Shown here: piece after piece, positions 16,731 through 24,727 of the stretch
How positions within the stretch are numbered: the first letter of the stretch is position 1
Layout of the letters: the number at the start of each line of letters is the position of its first letter
Assembly (NCBI GenBank): GCA_045617585.1
Contig: JAZLIW010000030.1
Location: forward strand, 1-31,571
DNA length: 31,571 nucleotides
Source of the DNA: CAKRZE01 sp045617585
GTDB lineage: Bacteria > Bacillota > Clostridia > Oscillospirales > CAG-272
Direction of reading: 5' to 3'
Notes under the pieces: model-generated
What the model was told of the DNA's origin: nothing
Database searches by the model: none
What the model saw: the letters and a program-made list of their open reading frames with translations, nothing else
Program-made: the position numbers and the translations under genes

Positions 16731-17210
16731 TTACAGGTCGATTGTCGGACGGTTATCCGAAAAGGTAATATGATACGACATGAAGAACTGCGGCGACACA
16801 ATCATTGTAACTCCGCTTTTCAGTTTTGTCTCCAAATACCCTTTGAAAAACATAGCGTCCTTTTCTTCGCCGTTAACCAACAATTTAATCAATCCCAAAC
16901 CGTTATACACAATGACGATTTCTCCGTCAATTTCCTTGTAATATATCCTTGTTACTAAAAAATCAGCCAAAAGAACTGAGGCAAAAAACGCAAAGAGCAA
17001 GGCGGAAATCAAGATTCCAACCGAGTAATCTTTTGTGTATTGAACATTGTCATAAGAGAGAAACGGAGTAACTTCTATTTTTTCAACAACCTTGCTGTTT
17101 TCCTTCAAAACATTGAAAGCAATAAGTACTATCAGTGACAAAATCGCGACAGCCAATTCAATGATCCGACGTATCGTCCTCGTTCTTTTTAGTTTATGGA
17201 ATGTATTCAT
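16731..17210 (-). CDS. Small membrane protein with two transmembrane helices, function unknown
   Basis: Encodes 159 residues from the ATG at 17210, with GAGG nine bases upstream; an in-frame GTG at 17225 overlaps that ribosome binding site and is less likely. The basic N-terminus leads to TM1 (about residues 17-35, IIELAVAILSLIVLIAFNV), a short extracytoplasmic loop (about 36-62) and TM2 (about 64-86, VGILISALLFAFFASVLLADF), then a cytoplasmic beta-rich tail with KEIDGEIVIVYNGLGLIKLLV. The family is not recognised. The gene is clearly AT-richer than most of the window, suggesting acquisition from elsewhere. The winged-helix-like frame follows directly after its stop. Confidence 0.65.
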   Translation of the reverse strand: MNTFHKLKRTRTIRRIIELAVAILSLIVLIAFNVLKENSKVVEKIEVTPFLSYDNVQYTKDYSVGILISALLFAFFASVLLADFLVTRIYYKEIDGEIVIVYNGLGLIKLLVNGEEKDAMFFKGYLETKLKSGVTMIVSPQFFMSYHITFSDNRPTIDL

Positions 17211-17242
17211 TCTTTTGTTCCTCACAAATTCTGATCGTGTTC

Positions 17243-17271
17243 ATTATAACACAATTTCGTGAACTTTTCAC
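17243..17271 (-). promoter_or_regulatory. Probable promoter of the small membrane protein gene
   Basis: On the minus strand a perfect TATAAT (17248-17243) is preceded, 17 bases away, by GTGAAA (17271-17266), four of six matches to TTGACA. The leader to the ATG at 17210 is about 27 bases. Confidence 0.5.
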
Positions 17272-17283
17272 CCGGTTTTGCGC

Positions 17284-17311
17284 AAAAAAGCCCTCGGCTT
17301 CCGCCGGGCTT
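17284..17311 (-). terminator. Terminator-like hairpin
   Basis: AGCC and CGGC on one side pair with GCCG and GGCT on the other (17289-17310) around a TTCC loop, followed on the minus strand by a run of six T (17289-17284). It insulates the membrane protein promoter from transcription entering from the repeat and tRNA side. Confidence 0.55.
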
Positions 17312-17343
17312 CCGACTGCTGCCGGTTGGTAAGGACAGAATAA

Positions 17344-17522
17344 GTGAAATATCGGCTGACGCCGATGTGAAATAATGCCTCGTGCCTCGCTATTGTGAAA
17401 TATCCTCGCTTTGCTCGGATGTGAAATGAAATAAATCCCCCCACGCCCGCAGGCATTTCACACGCCGCAGGCGTATTTCACGCGCGAAGCGTATTTCACA
17501 AATCCCGCAAGGGATTTATTTC
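17344..17522. repeat. Palindromic array of GTGAAAT/ATTTCAC units with small hairpins
   Basis: GTGAAAT occurs at 17344, 17367, 17395 and 17421; the inverse ATTTCAC occurs at 17455, 17475 and 17493. Between them sit short hairpins, for example ATCGGC/GCCGAT (17351-17366), ACGCC/GGCGT (17462-17474) and AAATCCC/GGGATTT with a GCAA loop (17500-17517). A 12-bp outer arm GAAATAAATCCC (17428-17439) also pairs with GGGATTTATTTC (17511-17522). No long protein is credibly encoded. Similar modular hairpin arrays are scattered in genomes of gut Clostridia; this one lies between the tRNA terminator and the AT-rich genes. Confidence 0.75.
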
Positions 17523-17525
17523 GTT

Positions 17526-17569
17526 GTAAAAAACCTCATTTGTCTTGGTAGACAAATGAGGTTTTTTAC
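17526..17569 (-). terminator. Perfect bidirectional terminator after tRNA-Gly
   Basis: A perfect 19-bp inverted repeat (17526-17544 and 17551-17569) with a six-base loop carries A-runs and T-runs at its ends, so it can terminate in either direction. It begins two bases after the CCA end of the tRNA gene. Confidence 0.9.
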
Positions 17570-17570
17570 A

Positions 17571-17644
17571 TGGAGCAGACGACGGGAATCGAACCCGCGT
17601 ATCTGGCTTGGGAAGCGAGCGCTCTGCCATTGAGCTACGTCTGC
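17571..17644 (-). tRNA. tRNA-Gly, anticodon CCC
   Basis: The 74-base gene folds into a full cloverleaf with an encoded CCA end (17573-17571). The acceptor stem GCAGACG/CGTCTGC is perfect, the D arm reads GCTC-AATGGCA-GAGC, the anticodon loop is TTCCCAA, and the T arm is GCGGG-TTCGATT-CCCGT. The anticodon stem CTCGC/GCCAG has a C-C mismatch at its third pair. It decodes GGG glycine codons, common in this GC-rich DNA. Confidence 0.95.
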
Positions 17645-17802
17645 GTCTTCCGCTATGTGCAAGAGTATAGCACATTCCTCCCGTTTTGTCAAGGGGTTGC
17701 AGCCTCTTTTTTCGCGGCAATTTCCCGGGAATTTCCCGCCCCGCGCTTTCTCTGCCGGAGAAGTCTTCATTTTCTCCTCCGGCAGGAAATCGGCGGGGAT
17801 CT

Positions 17803-19896
17803 TTACCCGATCTTTCTCTGACTGTGTTTCTGTGATTCGATCTTCGCGGGGATCTTCTGGAAGTCCTCCCAGACGACCGCTTTCTTCAGCGTCAGCGCGG
17901 ACGCGCCCTCGTTGATGCGGTCACCGATGAAGCACTCGTCCTCTGTGTGGACCGCGCACTCGTCGTAGGGCCCCTGGATATCGGCGGGATAGACGGCGGT
18001 ATTGGCGGCGACCAGATGATTGCCGAAGCGGCTCCCCGCGATATCGGCGATATAGACGTTCAGCTGATTGCCGCGCATGACCGCGTTGTTCATGCCGTCC
18101 GAGACGATGGCGATGCCGCAGACCGCGAAGGTGCCCTCCGGCGTGTAATTGTTGTAGAAGGCGGCGTCCTTCGCGTCGTTCCCGAGCGAGAACCACGCCT
18201 TGGAGGCGGTGGAAAGCCCGAGATTGAAATGCGTTTTCCACGAGGTCCAGATCTCGTTGCCGTAGAAGGTGCAGCCGGTGAAGCTCATGTCCCCCTCGTC
18301 CTGCCACGCGTCGGTGTGCAGGGCGGCGTACGCGGAGTTGCCCGTGTTGATGACCTTATTGTTCCGGACGATCGAGTCCTGCGGCGCGCCCGTCCAGTCG
18401 CGGAAGACGATGATCGGCACGTCGGTCGCGTCCACGACCGCGTTGTTCTCGATGATGCCTCTGCCCTGATGCGTGATGCCGTCGGTCCAGCCGTCGTTGT
18501 GGTTGGAGGAATAGCAGGTGATGAGGTTCTCCGCGATGTAGATCCCGGTCATGACGCAGAGCACCGGCATATTGGTCGGACCGATCGTATCGCACATCTT
18601 GTTGCCGATGACCTCGACGTCACTGCCGCCAACGTAGACGTTGCCGCCGTCCCCTCTGCCGACGCCGGTGCGGTTGCCGTCGACCCAGACGTGCGACAGC
18701 GTCGCGCTGCCCTCCAGATTGATCACCGCTTCCCCGTAGTTCTTCGTGCGTAAGAAGCGCGCCATTTTCAGGTAGTTGTCGGGCTGTCCCTCGGTGGTCA
18801 GGACCTTGCCCCCGCCCACCTGGATATTCACGTCACAGAGCACGAGGGAGTTCTGCGGCAGCGCGACGACCCTCTGCTCCTTCAGCATCTGATTGACCTC
18901 GGACGCGGTATAGACCGGCCCGCCCGTCGAATTTTCCGCGTTGTTCTTCCCCCACGAGTAGCCGCCCGCGATGATCTTCGGGATCAGCATCGTGAACTCC
19001 GCGGTCGTGGCGGCGGCAAGCGCCGCGGCGGAAAGATCGGAGGCGTCGAACGCGGCGATCTCCTTCTTCGTAGGATCCCGGTTGAGAACGCTGCGGTAGA
19101 CGGCGTACGCCGCCTCGGTGTCCGTATAGTGCATCGACGCCATCTCCTCGGAGGCGAAGAAATCCTGTACGACGGCGCGCAGGCTGCTCGCGTCGATCCC
19201 GATCTCAAGGAATTCGTTCGCGATCGCCGCGTACTCCTTCCCTTCCGGCGCACGCCCCAGCCCCTCGGTGTACAGCTTCGTGATGAACTGCCCGCCGCCG
19301 AGATACTTGTCGTTCATGTTCACGCGCAGCGTCTCGCCGGTGTATTCCGCCTTGCTGGTATAGACGTATTCCCCGTTCCACGAGGCGTTCTTCGGCACGG
19401 AGAAGCTCTTTGCCTCAAGGTCGGCGTATTTCCCGAAGAACACGTCCATCCCCTGCCGCAGCGCCCGTTCGCTCCCGCCGCAGATCGCAATGCGGTTCTC
19501 GCCCGTGACGATGCGGTACTCGTCCTTGCCGAGCCCTTCGTATCCGCGGACCGATTCCTCGCGGTTGGTGTTCCCGATCAGGATCTCCTTTGCCGCGGGA
19601 TCCATCTCCTGCCCGCGCATGATGAAGTCGGTCCCGATCTCAACGTCGACGAGAAAGGTGTCGCGCAGCAGATTGCGCAGCTCCACCGCCGCCTCGACCT
19701 CAAAGTCCTTCGCGTTTTCGGCGCGGACCACCGTATAGGCGCAGGTCCCGCCGCCGATCACGAGCATCGCGTTTTCGTCCTCCGGCGGCAGAGTTCCTTC
19801 ATCGGTCCCGTCCTCCGTACCGCCGCCCGGCTTGCAGGAGGCGAAAGCGGAAAGGGTCAGGAGCAGGGTGAGGAGCAGACAGATCGTTCTTTTCAT
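17803..19896 (-). CDS. Lipoprotein with GH67N-like, DUF4214-like and right-handed beta-helix domains
   Basis: Encodes 697 residues. The signal peptide ends at the lipobox F-A-S-C (Cys21), followed by a Gly/Thr/Glu/Pro stalk to about residue 42. Residues 50-175 resemble the alpha/beta domain found at the N-terminus of alpha-glucuronidases and hexosaminidases (DFEVEAAVELRNLLRD, EILIGNTNRE, ENRIAICGGSERALRQGM). Residues 195-310 contain two DUF4214-like segments (FITKLYTEGLGRAPEGKEY, AYAVYRSVLNRDPTKKE). Residues 345-640 have the N-rich coils of a parallel beta-helix (NNAVVDATDVPIIVFRDW, NNKVINTGNSAY), as in pectate lyases and other polysaccharide-active proteins. It is probably a surface protein that binds or cleaves a complex polysaccharide. 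AAAGGA lies about 13 bases before the ATG, a weak arrangement. The tail is basic (SQKHSQRKIG). Confidence 0.75.
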   Translation of the reverse strand: MKRTICLLLTLLLTLSAFASCKPGGGTEDGTDEGTLPPEDENAMLVIGGGTCAYTVVRAENAKDFEVEAAVELRNLLRDTFLVDVEIGTDFIMRGQEMDPAAKEILIGNTNREESVRGYEGLGKDEYRIVTGENRIAICGGSERALRQGMDVFFGKYADLEAKSFSVPKNASWNGEYVYTSKAEYTGETLRVNMNDKYLGGGQFITKLYTEGLGRAPEGKEYAAIANEFLEIGIDASSLRAVVQDFFASEEMASMHYTDTEAAYAVYRSVLNRDPTKKEIAAFDASDLSAAALAAATTAEFTMLIPKIIAGGYSWGKNNAENSTGGPVYTASEVNQMLKEQRVVALPQNSLVLCDVNIQVGGGKVLTTEGQPDNYLKMARFLRTKNYGEAVINLEGSATLSHVWVDGNRTGVGRGDGGNVYVGGSDVEVIGNKMCDTIGPTNMPVLCVMTGIYIAENLITCYSSNHNDGWTDGITHQGRGIIENNAVVDATDVPIIVFRDWTGAPQDSIVRNNKVINTGNSAYAALHTDAWQDEGDMSFTGCTFYGNEIWTSWKTHFNLGLSTASKAWFSLGNDAKDAAFYNNYTPEGTFAVCGIAIVSDGMNNAVMRGNQLNVYIADIAGSRFGNHLVAANTAVYPADIQGPYDECAVHTEDECFIGDRINEGASALTLKKAVVWEDFQKIPAKIESQKHSQRKIG

Positions 19897-19950
19897 ATTC
19901 AGGTCAATATCCTTTCGGTCGTTTTCCCGCGTTCCGGTCCGCGGGTAGAG

Positions 19951-20015
19951 AAATGCCCCGGCAGGGGGAGCAGAACGGCGTGACGCCGCTGATGCTCACA
20001 GCCGATGCCGGGGCA
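19951..20015 (-). terminator. Probable terminator of the rpiR-to-ispH operon
   Basis: TGCCCCGGCA (19954-19963) pairs with TGCCGGGGCA (20006-20015), enclosing an inner GGCG/CGCC hairpin. On the minus strand it is followed by TTTCT, a modest T-run. It overlaps no gene and follows the stop at 20023. Confidence 0.6.
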
Positions 20016-20022
20016 GTGCGTA

Positions 20023-22035
20023 TTACTCGTTGTCTTCGCCTTCGGAAGCTTCATCCTCTTCCGCCTCGAGAAGAGCGCGGATGGAGAGGCTGATCTTGTG
20101 CTTCTCGGTATCGATGTCGATGATCTTCGCGTTCACGATCTGACCGACCTCCAGCACGTCGGAGGGCTTGGCGATCTTGCGGTCCGCGATCTGGGAAATG
20201 TGGATCAGACCGTCGGTGCCGGGAACGACCTCGGCGAACGCGCCGTAGGTCATGAGGCTGACGATCCTGACCTCCGCGACGTCACCCACCTGATACTTGG
20301 AGGTGAAGATGTTCCACGGGTTGTTCTCTTCGGTCTTGTAGCCGAGGGAGATGCGCTTTGCTTCCTTGTCGAAGTCCTTGACGAAGACGGTCACGGTCTC
20401 GCCGATGGAAACCGCCTCGGAGGGATGCTTGATGCGTCTCCAGGACAGCTCGGAGCTATGTACCATACCGTCCACGCCGCCGAGGTCGACGAACGCGCCG
20501 TAGGAAGTCATGGACTTGACGGTACCGGTGTAGAACTTGCCGATCTCGATCTCTTCCCAGAACTTCGCCTCGCGTTCTTTTCTTTCCTCACGGGCGACGA
20601 CACGGATGGAAGCGACGGCACGGCGGCGTCTCTCATCGGTGTCGATGATCTTGACTCTCTGATCGGTGCCGACGAGGACGGACAGGTCGCCTTCCTTCGG
20701 GATACCGGTCTGGGACGCGGGAATGAAGATCTTCATTCCGTCGCGGACGAGGATCACGCCGCCCTTGACGGCTTCGGTGACCTTGCCCTCGAGGATCGTG
20801 CCGTTCTCGGCAGCGTCCATGATGTCTTTCCATTTTGCGATCCCGTCGACGCTCTTCTTGGAGAGGGTCGCAACGCCGTCACGGTCAGAGACCTTGATGA
20901 CCTTTGCGTCGATCTCATCGCCGACCTTAAACATCTCGGAGAGCTTCGCGGAAGAGTCATCCGTGATTTCATCGAAGGACACGATGCCGGTCACTTTGGC
21001 ACCCAGGTCAACGTGCAGTTCGTTCTGTCCGACCGAAACGATCACACCGTGTACGATATCTCCGTTATTTAAAGTCTTGAAGGATTCCTCAAGCAGTTCC
21101 GCAAAATTCTTGTCGCCTTCCGCGACGGGGTTGATTGCTTCATCAATCGTAGTCATAATGGTTTGAACCTCCTCTATATTGCTGTACGGCGTCGATGCGC
21201 CGGCAGTAATTCCGATTTTTTCTTTTCCCGTAAGCGGGATCGTTCCCGCCTCGGCAGGGGACTCGATAAAATAAGTCCTCCGGCAGTTTTTTTCCGCCGT
21301 CGCGAAGAGCTGGCGGGTGTTGGAGCTCTCCCTTCCGCCGATGACGATCATCACGTCTACCTCGCGGGAAAGCTGCTCCGCAGAAGTCTGCCTTTCTTCA
21401 GTCACATTGCATATTGTATCAAATATTTTTGCGTTTGTATATACTTTTCGCAGTTTATTTTGACAAATTTTCCATTCTGTTAACTTTTGCGTCGTCTGGG
21501 AGACGATGATCGTCGGTTTTTCGACGTTTTCCGACGTTCCGACCTCCTCGGAGGACGAGATCACGCGCACGTTCCCGTCCGCGCGGCTGACGATCCCGCG
21601 CACCTCCGGGTGCTTCGGGTCCCCGAAAACGACGAGATCGAGGTCTTTGTGGTCGGAGACGATCGTATGGATCTTCTTGACGAAGAGGCAGGTCAGATCG
21701 CAGACCGTGAACGCGGGCTTCTTTGCGGACAGTGACTGAAGGAGGTCGCTCATCTCCCGCGTGGTCCCATGCGTACGGACGACCATGATGCTCTTTTTGT
21801 TCCCGGTCGTGCCCTCAAAAATTTCAAGAATTTTTTCCCTGTCCTCCGCGCCGATCGTGCGGACGCCCTTTTCCTCGAGTTCCGCGATGATCTGCGGGTT
21901 GTGGATCAGCTGACCGAGGATATAGATCTCCGTGTTCTCATCCTTTTCCCGGATCAGTGCGTGGACCCGGTCCACCGCGCGTTTGACCCCGGGGCAGAAG
22001 CCCGAGTTCTTTGCGACCGTGATCTCCATCCTCAT
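20023..22035 (-). CDS. ispH: 4-hydroxy-3-methylbut-2-enyl diphosphate reductase fused to four S1 domains (IspH-RpsA)
   Basis: Encodes 670 residues. Residues 1-300 are IspH, the last enzyme of the MEP isoprenoid pathway, which reduces HMBPP to IPP and DMAPP with a [4Fe-4S] cluster. Cluster cysteines are Cys14, Cys116 (DLTCLF) and Cys209; substrate-site residues include His45, His89, His142, Glu144, the SSN of GRESSNTRQ (238-240) and Ser281. Residues 323-655 hold four S1 RNA-binding domains (about 325-393, 412-480, 497-566, 582-653), followed by an acidic tail. This fusion is known in many Clostridia, where it appears to supply the S1-like function. The ATG at 22035 overlaps the plsC stop (ATGA); the ATG at 22029 is also possible. 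It is the last gene of its operon. Confidence 0.95.
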   Translation of the reverse strand: MRMEITVAKNSGFCPGVKRAVDRVHALIREKDENTEIYILGQLIHNPQIIAELEEKGVRTIGAEDREKILEIFEGTTGNKKSIMVVRTHGTTREMSDLLQSLSAKKPAFTVCDLTCLFVKKIHTIVSDHKDLDLVVFGDPKHPEVRGIVSRADGNVRVISSSEEVGTSENVEKPTIIVSQTTQKLTEWKICQNKLRKVYTNAKIFDTICNVTEERQTSAEQLSREVDVMIVIGGRESSNTRQLFATAEKNCRRTYFIESPAEAGTIPLTGKEKIGITAGASTPYSNIEEVQTIMTTIDEAINPVAEGDKNFAELLEESFKTLNNGDIVHGVIVSVGQNELHVDLGAKVTGIVSFDEITDDSSAKLSEMFKVGDEIDAKVIKVSDRDGVATLSKKSVDGIAKWKDIMDAAENGTILEGKVTEAVKGGVILVRDGMKIFIPASQTGIPKEGDLSVLVGTDQRVKIIDTDERRRRAVASIRVVAREERKEREAKFWEEIEIGKFYTGTVKSMTSYGAFVDLGGVDGMVHSSELSWRRIKHPSEAVSIGETVTVFVKDFDKEAKRISLGYKTEENNPWNIFTSKYQVGDVAEVRIVSLMTYGAFAEVVPGTDGLIHISQIADRKIAKPSDVLEVGQIVNAKIIDIDTEKHKISLSIRALLEAEEDEASEGEDNE

Positions 22036-22724
22036 TCATCCTTTCCGTTTTCCGGTTTTTCCGGCATATCCGTCTGCTCCGTTTTTCCGGGCAGGGCGGG
22101 CAGCGTCCCCAGGCGGTAATCGGGCGGGAGCAGCGCGCCGACGCGGGCGAAGATCCGTTCCGCCGCCTGACGGTACCCCGTTCCGCTCTCGCCGCACCAC
22201 TCGCGCAAGGTCCCGGGCGTGACCGCCTCCCCGAAGATCACGTAGGTGCGGCGGAACGGCAGCACCTTCATCTTCTTCGTCAGGATCAGCGTCGGCACCA
22301 CGGGGACCGCGGCACGGGACGCGATCATCGCCACCCCGCCGAGCACCTTCGCCTCTCTCGGATCGGTCCCGGGGCAGCGGGTCCCCTGCGGGAACAGACC
22401 GACCGCTTCCCCGCTTTCGAGCAGGGAGAGCGTCTGCTTCACCGAGGAGACGTCGTTTTTCCCGCGATTCACGGGGAAAGCGCCCAGCTTCGAGATCAGC
22501 TTTCCGAGCAGGGGCACGCGGAACAGCTCTGCCTTCGCCATATAGCGCACCTGCCGTCCGACCGCAGCCGCGACCACGATCACGTCGACGTCGGTCGTGT
22601 GATTGGGCGCGAGGATCACACCGCCGGTCTGCGGCACGTTCTCCACGCCGATCACCTTCAGCTTGTAGAACCAGCGGAAAAAGCCGGCAGTCGCGCGGTA
22701 GCTCTTCCGGTAAAAGTCTGTCAT
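22032..22724 (-). CDS. plsC: 1-acyl-sn-glycerol-3-phosphate acyltransferase
   Basis: Encodes 230 residues of the LPLAT/PlsC family, which acylates lysophosphatidic acid to phosphatidic acid at the inner membrane face. Motif I is NHTTDVD (His42, Asp47, the HX4D pair), motif II lies at GAFPVNRG (81-88), and motif III is FPQGTR (111-116), with Gln in place of the usual Glu. The N-terminal 25 residues are aromatic and basic and probably lie against the membrane. The Pro/Glu-rich tail (about 207-230) is not part of the fold. Its ATG overlaps the stop of the upstream flavoprotein-Cmk gene by four bases, and its stop overlaps the ispH start, so translation is coupled in both directions. Confidence 0.93.
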   Translation of the reverse strand: MTDFYRKSYRATAGFFRWFYKLKVIGVENVPQTGGVILAPNHTTDVDVIVVAAAVGRQVRYMAKAELFRVPLLGKLISKLGAFPVNRGKNDVSSVKQTLSLLESGEAVGLFPQGTRCPGTDPREAKVLGGVAMIASRAAVPVVPTLILTKKMKVLPFRRTYVIFGEAVTPGTLREWCGESGTGYRQAAERIFARVGALLPPDYRLGTLPALPGKTEQTDMPEKPENGKDE

Positions 22725-24727
22725 CCGAGCTTCTCCCGGATGATCCGCAGCGCAGCCTCGACGGTCTCCTCCCCGTTCAGGTCGGAGTTGTCAAGCAGGA
22801 TCGCGTCAGCAGCGGGGACGAGCGGCGCTACGTCGCGGTTCCGGTCATTCTCGTCGCGGACGCGCATATCGTTCAGCACCTCTTCCACGGTGGTCACGAT
22901 CCCCTTTCCGATCAGTTCGAGGTATCTCCGCTGCGCGCGGACCTCGTCCGACGCGGTGAGAAAGATCTTGACGTCCGCATCCGGCAGGATCACGGTGCCG
23001 ATATCGCGCCCGTCCATGACCACGGAATGCGTTCTCGCCAGTTCTCTCTGCGTGTCGAGCAAAAACGTCCGGACGCCCGGAACGGCGGAGACGGCGGAGG
23101 CGTACATCGAGGCCTCGGGCAGACGGATCGGACCGCTGACGTCCTCCCCGTTCAGGCGGACGATCTGGGTACCGTTTTCGTCGTATTCGAGCGTGACGGA
23201 GATCTGACCAAGGCAGGAAAGGATCCCCTCGGTATCGTTTTTATCGATCCCCTGCCGGGAAACGTACAGCCCGACCGCACGGTACAGCGCGCCGGTATCC
23301 ACGTAAACGAAATGCAGCCGCGCGGCAAGGGAGCGCGCGAGAAAACTCTTTCCGGCGCCCGCGGGGCCGTCCAACGCGATCTGATACGACATTTTTTTCT
23401 CCTGATTCTCCGTTTTTTCTTTCTTTTCCGGTTTTTCCGTTTTCACCGGTCTTCCCTCTTTTCCGGAAAGGTCCGTCTCATCTTCCGAAGCGTAAGCAGC
23501 CGCGGCGCTCCGTGCGGCAAGGACCGCGGTGGAAAAGGCGATCTGCAGGTTGAAGCCGCCGGTATAGGCGTCCACGTCGATCACCTCGCCCGCGAAATAG
23601 AGCCCGCGGACCTTTCTGGCTTCCATCGTCGCGGGATTCAGCTCCTTCACCGAGACGCCGCCCCGCGTGACGATCGCTTCCTCGATCGGGCGGAAGGACC
23701 GCACGGTCACCGGAAAGTCCTTGAGCAGGTGCAGGATCTTTTCCCGCTCCGCCTTCGTGACCGAATGGACCGCCTTTTCCGGCGGGATGCCGGTCAGCCG
23801 GACGAACACGGGGATCATCTTCGACGGGAGCAGCCCGCCGAGCGCGTTTGAAAACTGCCGGTTCTTTTCCCCCGCGAAATCGGAGAGCAGCCGTTTGTCC
23901 AGCGTCTTTTCGTCGAGGGCGGGCTTGAGGTCGATATGCACGGTATATTTTCCCGGCTTCATCGCGTTCAGGTGCGCTGAGCCGCTGAGGATCGTCGGCC
24001 CCGTCAGCCCGAAGTGGGTGAACATCATCTCGCCGAAGTCCTCATAGACGTCCTTTTTCTTCTCGTTGTCGGTGATCCGGACCGCGACGTTGCGCAGCGA
24101 CAGTCCCATCATCTCGGCGCAGAAGCCTTCCTCGGCGACGAGCGGGACGAGGGAGGGCGTGGGCGGCGTCACGTTCAGCCCGAGGTCGGAAGCAAAGCGG
24201 TATCCGTCCCCGTCCGAGCCGGTCGCGGTATAGGACAGTCCCCCGGTCGCGACGACGGCGGCGCGGAACGGACGGACGACCCCGTCTCCGGTCTCGATCC
24301 CGGTGACCCTGCCGTCTTCGGTCAGGATCCGCGTGACCCGCGCGCAGACCGTCTCACACCGGGCGGCGTGCCGGAGGGCGTTGACAATATCGGCGGCACG
24401 GTCGGAGACCGGAAAGACGCGGTTCCCGCGCTCGGTCTTGAGCGGGACGCCCCGCGCTTCAAAGAACGCCTCGGTATCCGCGGGAGAAAACGCGTTCAGC
24501 GCGGAATACAGGAACCGGGGATTGCCCGGCACGTTTGCCATGACGCCCGCCGCGTCGGTGTGATTGGTCACGTTGCAGCGGCCCTTCCCCGTGATCCCCA
24601 GCTTCCTGCCCACCTTCGGATTGCGCTCGAACAGGACGGTGGGAACGCCGAGCGACGAGAGCGTCGCCGCGCACATCAGCCCGGCGGCACCGCCGCCGAT
24701 CACGGCGATATACGGCGTTTCTTTCAT
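22721..24727 (-). CDS. cmk: HI0933-type flavoprotein fused in frame to cytidylate kinase
   Basis: Encodes 668 residues. Residues 1-412 are a NAD(P)/FAD-dependent oxidoreductase of the HI0933/BaiN type: GGGAAGL (11-17) for FAD, GKGRCNVTN (48-56), GGLSYTATGSDGDGY (162-176) and GLYFAGEVIDVDAYTGGFN (375-393). Residues 413-445 are a Lys/Glu-rich linker. Residues 446-668 are a complete cytidylate kinase that phosphorylates CMP and dCMP: Walker A GPAGAGKS (454-461), VDTGALYRAV (476-485), MDGRDIGTV (571-579) and VRDENDRNRD (623-632). In related genomes these are usually two adjacent genes. An internal AGGAG and ATG precede the kinase part, so a free 223-residue kinase may also be made. Its ATG overlaps the stop of rpiR and its stop overlaps plsC. 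Confidence 0.9.
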   Translation of the reverse strand: MKETPYIAVIGGGAAGLMCAATLSSLGVPTVLFERNPKVGRKLGITGKGRCNVTNHTDAAGVMANVPGNPRFLYSALNAFSPADTEAFFEARGVPLKTERGNRVFPVSDRAADIVNALRHAARCETVCARVTRILTEDGRVTGIETGDGVVRPFRAAVVATGGLSYTATGSDGDGYRFASDLGLNVTPPTPSLVPLVAEEGFCAEMMGLSLRNVAVRITDNEKKKDVYEDFGEMMFTHFGLTGPTILSGSAHLNAMKPGKYTVHIDLKPALDEKTLDKRLLSDFAGEKNRQFSNALGGLLPSKMIPVFVRLTGIPPEKAVHSVTKAEREKILHLLKDFPVTVRSFRPIEEAIVTRGGVSVKELNPATMEARKVRGLYFAGEVIDVDAYTGGFNLQIAFSTAVLAARSAAAAYASEDETDLSGKEGRPVKTEKPEKKEKTENQEKKMSYQIALDGPAGAGKSFLARSLAARLHFVYVDTGALYRAVGLYVSRQGIDKNDTEGILSCLGQISVTLEYDENGTQIVRLNGEDVSGPIRLPEASMYASAVSAVPGVRTFLLDTQRELARTHSVVMDGRDIGTVILPDADVKIFLTASDEVRAQRRYLELIGKGIVTTVEEVLNDMRVRDENDRNRDVAPLVPAADAILLDNSDLNGEETVEAALRIIREKLG
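23390..23403 (-). promoter_or_regulatory. Internal ribosome binding site and ATG for a separate cytidylate kinase
   Basis: AGGAG (23403-23399) lies six A residues before an in-frame ATG (23392-23390) at codon 446 of the fusion, exactly at the canonical N-terminus of cytidylate kinase. This is one of the better ribosome binding sites in the window. Confidence 0.65.

Noticed and set aside
17344..17522. CRISPR array
   Set aside because: The repeat unit is only seven bases, changes orientation within the array, and the intervening segments are self-complementary hairpins rather than unique spacers; no cas genes are present.
17516..17770. Open reading frame of 84 codons with GGAG before its ATG
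   Set aside because: It runs straight through the tRNA-Gly gene and its terminator; the translation is the typical by-product of a tRNA sequence.
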